Shown here: positions 30,800 through 32,267 of the stretch, piece after piece | Layout: every line of letters begins with the position of its first letter | How positions within the stretch are numbered: the stretch's first letter is position 1 | NCBI GenBank assembly: GCA_030539335.1 | Contig: JAUNSG010000021.1 | Coordinates: 1 to 32,267, forward strand | Direction: 5' to 3' | From: Eubacteriales bacterium | GTDB lineage: Bacteria > Bacillota > Clostridia > Oscillospirales > Butyricicoccaceae | DNA length: 32,267 bases | The notes under the pieces: generated by a model | The model's input: only the letters and a program-made list of their open reading frames with translations | The model's database searches: none | What the model was told of the DNA's origin: nothing | Made by a program: the position numbers and the translations under genes

Positions 30800-32182
30800 A
30801 TGAAGGTTGGAAAACGTGCATTGCTTTACTTAGTACGGAAAAAGAGTAAAAGTATCACTCTGCTTGTCGTTTTAACGATTATCTCCACGCTGATTTTGAT
30901 CGGTGTAACGATTGGGAATGCAACCGACACAGCGATAGACAATTTATATGAAAGTTTGGGCGGGTATTTTAAGATTGAAATGAATATCCAAAGTGAAATG
31001 CCTGGGAAAGTAACGGATGCATTAGTTGCGGATATCATGGAGAGTGAAAAAATTAGCGCATATAACGGTATGGATCTGCTTTATCTCGTTGTGGATGATT
31101 TGGAGCTGGAGCCGGGCCGATATACCCAGTCTGGAGAGGGCGGCGCAGATACCACTCGATTTTTAGGAAATACCGACAGCAGCTTGAATGAATATTTTAC
31201 CTTGGGATTGTTATCGTTGCAGGAAGGAAGACATATTCAGGCAGGGGATTCGGGAAAAGCCGTGATTTCTAATGCATTAGCGGAGCGGAATCATCTTTCG
31301 GTTGGTGATACTTTCTCTGCATCTTACTCTGGCGAGGGACTGATGGAAGAAGAGCAGAGCCGGATTGTACCACATGAATTAGAAGTTGTCGGTATTTATC
31401 AGGTAGAGACGGTATCCCATAAAGATAACAGCAACACTGCGGAATGTGACATTGTAGAAAATTTTATTTTCACGGATACGGCATGTCTCCGGAGCATTCC
31501 CGAGGAAATTGACGGGCGTGAGATCGACACGTACAAAAGAGGGGTCGTCTTTTATGTTTCAAATCCCCGTGATCTTGATGCGATTGTAAATAGCCTCACA
31601 AAGATAGATGGATATAATTGGGGGGGATATACCATCACAGAAAATAATGAGGCTTATCTGGAGAATGCAGTCCCACTTGTCCGACTATCCGGGTTTATTT
31701 CTACTCTAGTCTTTGCCATTTTGCTGATCAGCGCGGTGATTCTATCTTTAATCCTGTTCTTATGGATGAAAGATCGTATTCACGAAATTGGTGTTTTTCT
31801 TTCCATCGGGATTCGAAAGACATCGATTATCGGACAGCATATTTTGGAGAACTTGCTGGTCGCTTTTATTGCGTTTGTACTTGCTTGTGTTATCGTAATC
31901 TCTACAGGCAGTCAGATCGAGAAAAGGATTGATACCGCACTGTCGGAGAATACAGAGACTGTGGAAATAGCAGGGAATTTTTCTATGGACACGCAGAGTG
32001 CGGAACAATTATTTGTGAAGCAGGGCTTGGAGGTGGATTCTTCAATTGATATCCATATTGATATTGTAGAATTGATCGAAATTTTGGGGATCGAGGTTCT
32101 TATCGTTATACTCTCGACGGGGATTTCCTCTATTGTTGTCTTGAGAATGCGTCCCCGCGATATTCTTTCCTCAATGAGTTAG
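30800..32182 (+). CDS. Second FtsX/MacB-type ABC transporter permease
   Basis: This roughly 460-residue protein is a paralogue of the permease at 28562: MKVGKRALLYLVRKKSKSITL matches its N-terminus, and ALAERNHLSVGDTF matches YLAEKNHLSVGDTF. One N-terminal membrane helix, a large outer domain and three C-terminal helices (VFAILLISAVILSLILFLWM; LLVAFIAFVLACVIVIS; IEVLIVILSTGISSIVVL) keep the MacB layout. I prefer the ATG at 30800 by alignment; a GTG at 30788 is also in frame, and GAAGGGAG lies slightly too close to the GTG and too far from the ATG. With the first permease and the single ATPase it may form a heteromeric transporter. A perfect terminator follows. Confidence 0.88.
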   Translation: MKVGKRALLYLVRKKSKSITLLVVLTIISTLILIGVTIGNATDTAIDNLYESLGGYFKIEMNIQSEMPGKVTDALVADIMESEKISAYNGMDLLYLVVDDLELEPGRYTQSGEGGADTTRFLGNTDSSLNEYFTLGLLSLQEGRHIQAGDSGKAVISNALAERNHLSVGDTFSASYSGEGLMEEEQSRIVPHELEVVGIYQVETVSHKDNSNTAECDIVENFIFTDTACLRSIPEEIDGREIDTYKRGVVFYVSNPRDLDAIVNSLTKIDGYNWGGYTITENNEAYLENAVPLVRLSGFISTLVFAILLISAVILSLILFLWMKDRIHEIGVFLSIGIRKTSIIGQHILENLLVAFIAFVLACVIVISTGSQIEKRIDTALSENTETVEIAGNFSMDTQSAEQLFVKQGLEVDSSIDIHIDIVELIEILGIEVLIVILSTGISSIVVLRMRPRDILSSMS

Positions 32183-32213
32183 GGGATAAAATACATTGGT
32201 TTATATGTGCACG

Positions 32214-32250
32214 AAATGGAGCCATCGCGATTGCGATGGCTCCATTTTTT
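32214..32250 (+). terminator. Perfect terminator ending the ABC operon
   Basis: AAATGGAGCCATCGC (32214-32228) pairs without mismatch over 15 bp with GCGATGGCTCCATTT (32233-32247) around GATT, and the right arm runs into a six-T tail (32245-32250). Confidence 0.93.
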
Positions 32251-32267
32251 GTGTGAAACCGTGTGAA

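Overview
The window looks like chromosome of a low-to-mid GC anaerobic Clostridia (Bacillota), probably a gut commensal. The evidence is strong AGGAGG-type ribosome sites, oxygen-sensitive iron-sulphur enzymes, a Bacillota-style glycerol/EutH cluster and MOBQ/DUF3847 mobilisation genes. No 16S or tRNA gene is visible, so the species cannot be named.

Left end (1-4.4 kb): the tail of a mobilizable element. It has the 3' part of an ArdC/LtrC-like antirestriction gene, a DUF3847-type small protein, an RSF1010-like oriT core and a MobA/MobL relaxase. A truncated XRE regulator and a decayed tyrosine recombinase follow, so the element's edge is degraded.

4.7-9.8 kb: an AraC regulator is divergent from a sugar-isomerase/epimerase gene of IolH type. 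The last codons of that gene run directly into a type I-E CRISPR array of 30 repeats and 29 spacers. The array has no recognisable leader and is followed at once by cas1 and cas2. No cas3 or Cascade gene is present. This junction is the most unusual structure in the window: array transcription may depend on the AraC-controlled metabolic promoter.

9.8-18.1 kb: a ROK regulator, an iron-dependent alcohol dehydrogenase, an Rrf2 regulator, an HxlR regulator with a divergent heterodimeric ABC exporter, and a PNPOx-fold flavoprotein. Shared operator-like palindromes link ROK to the dehydrogenase and, more convincingly, Rrf2 to the flavoprotein (GTTGTAA-N9-TTACAAC at both promoters).

18.2-20.3 kb: a zinc macrodomain ADP-ribosyl hydrolase, a class M sirtuin (SirTM) and a small two-helix membrane protein, apparently one operon, without the usual GcvH-L and LplA2 partners.

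20.5-28.2 kb: a DeoR regulator, then an operon of EutH-type permease, GlpK-like FGGY kinase (with an active-site Arg-to-Gly change), GlpA-like FAD dehydrogenase with a BFD domain, GlpB-like FAD/NAD oxidoreductase and a DUF1667 iron-sulphur protein. A stand-alone quinolinate synthase (nadA) follows. The operon reads as an uptake-phosphorylation-oxidation route for glycerol or a related small polyol.

28.5-32.2 kb: an ABC cassette of MacB/FtsX-type permease, LolD-like ATPase and a second paralogous permease, closed by a perfect terminator.
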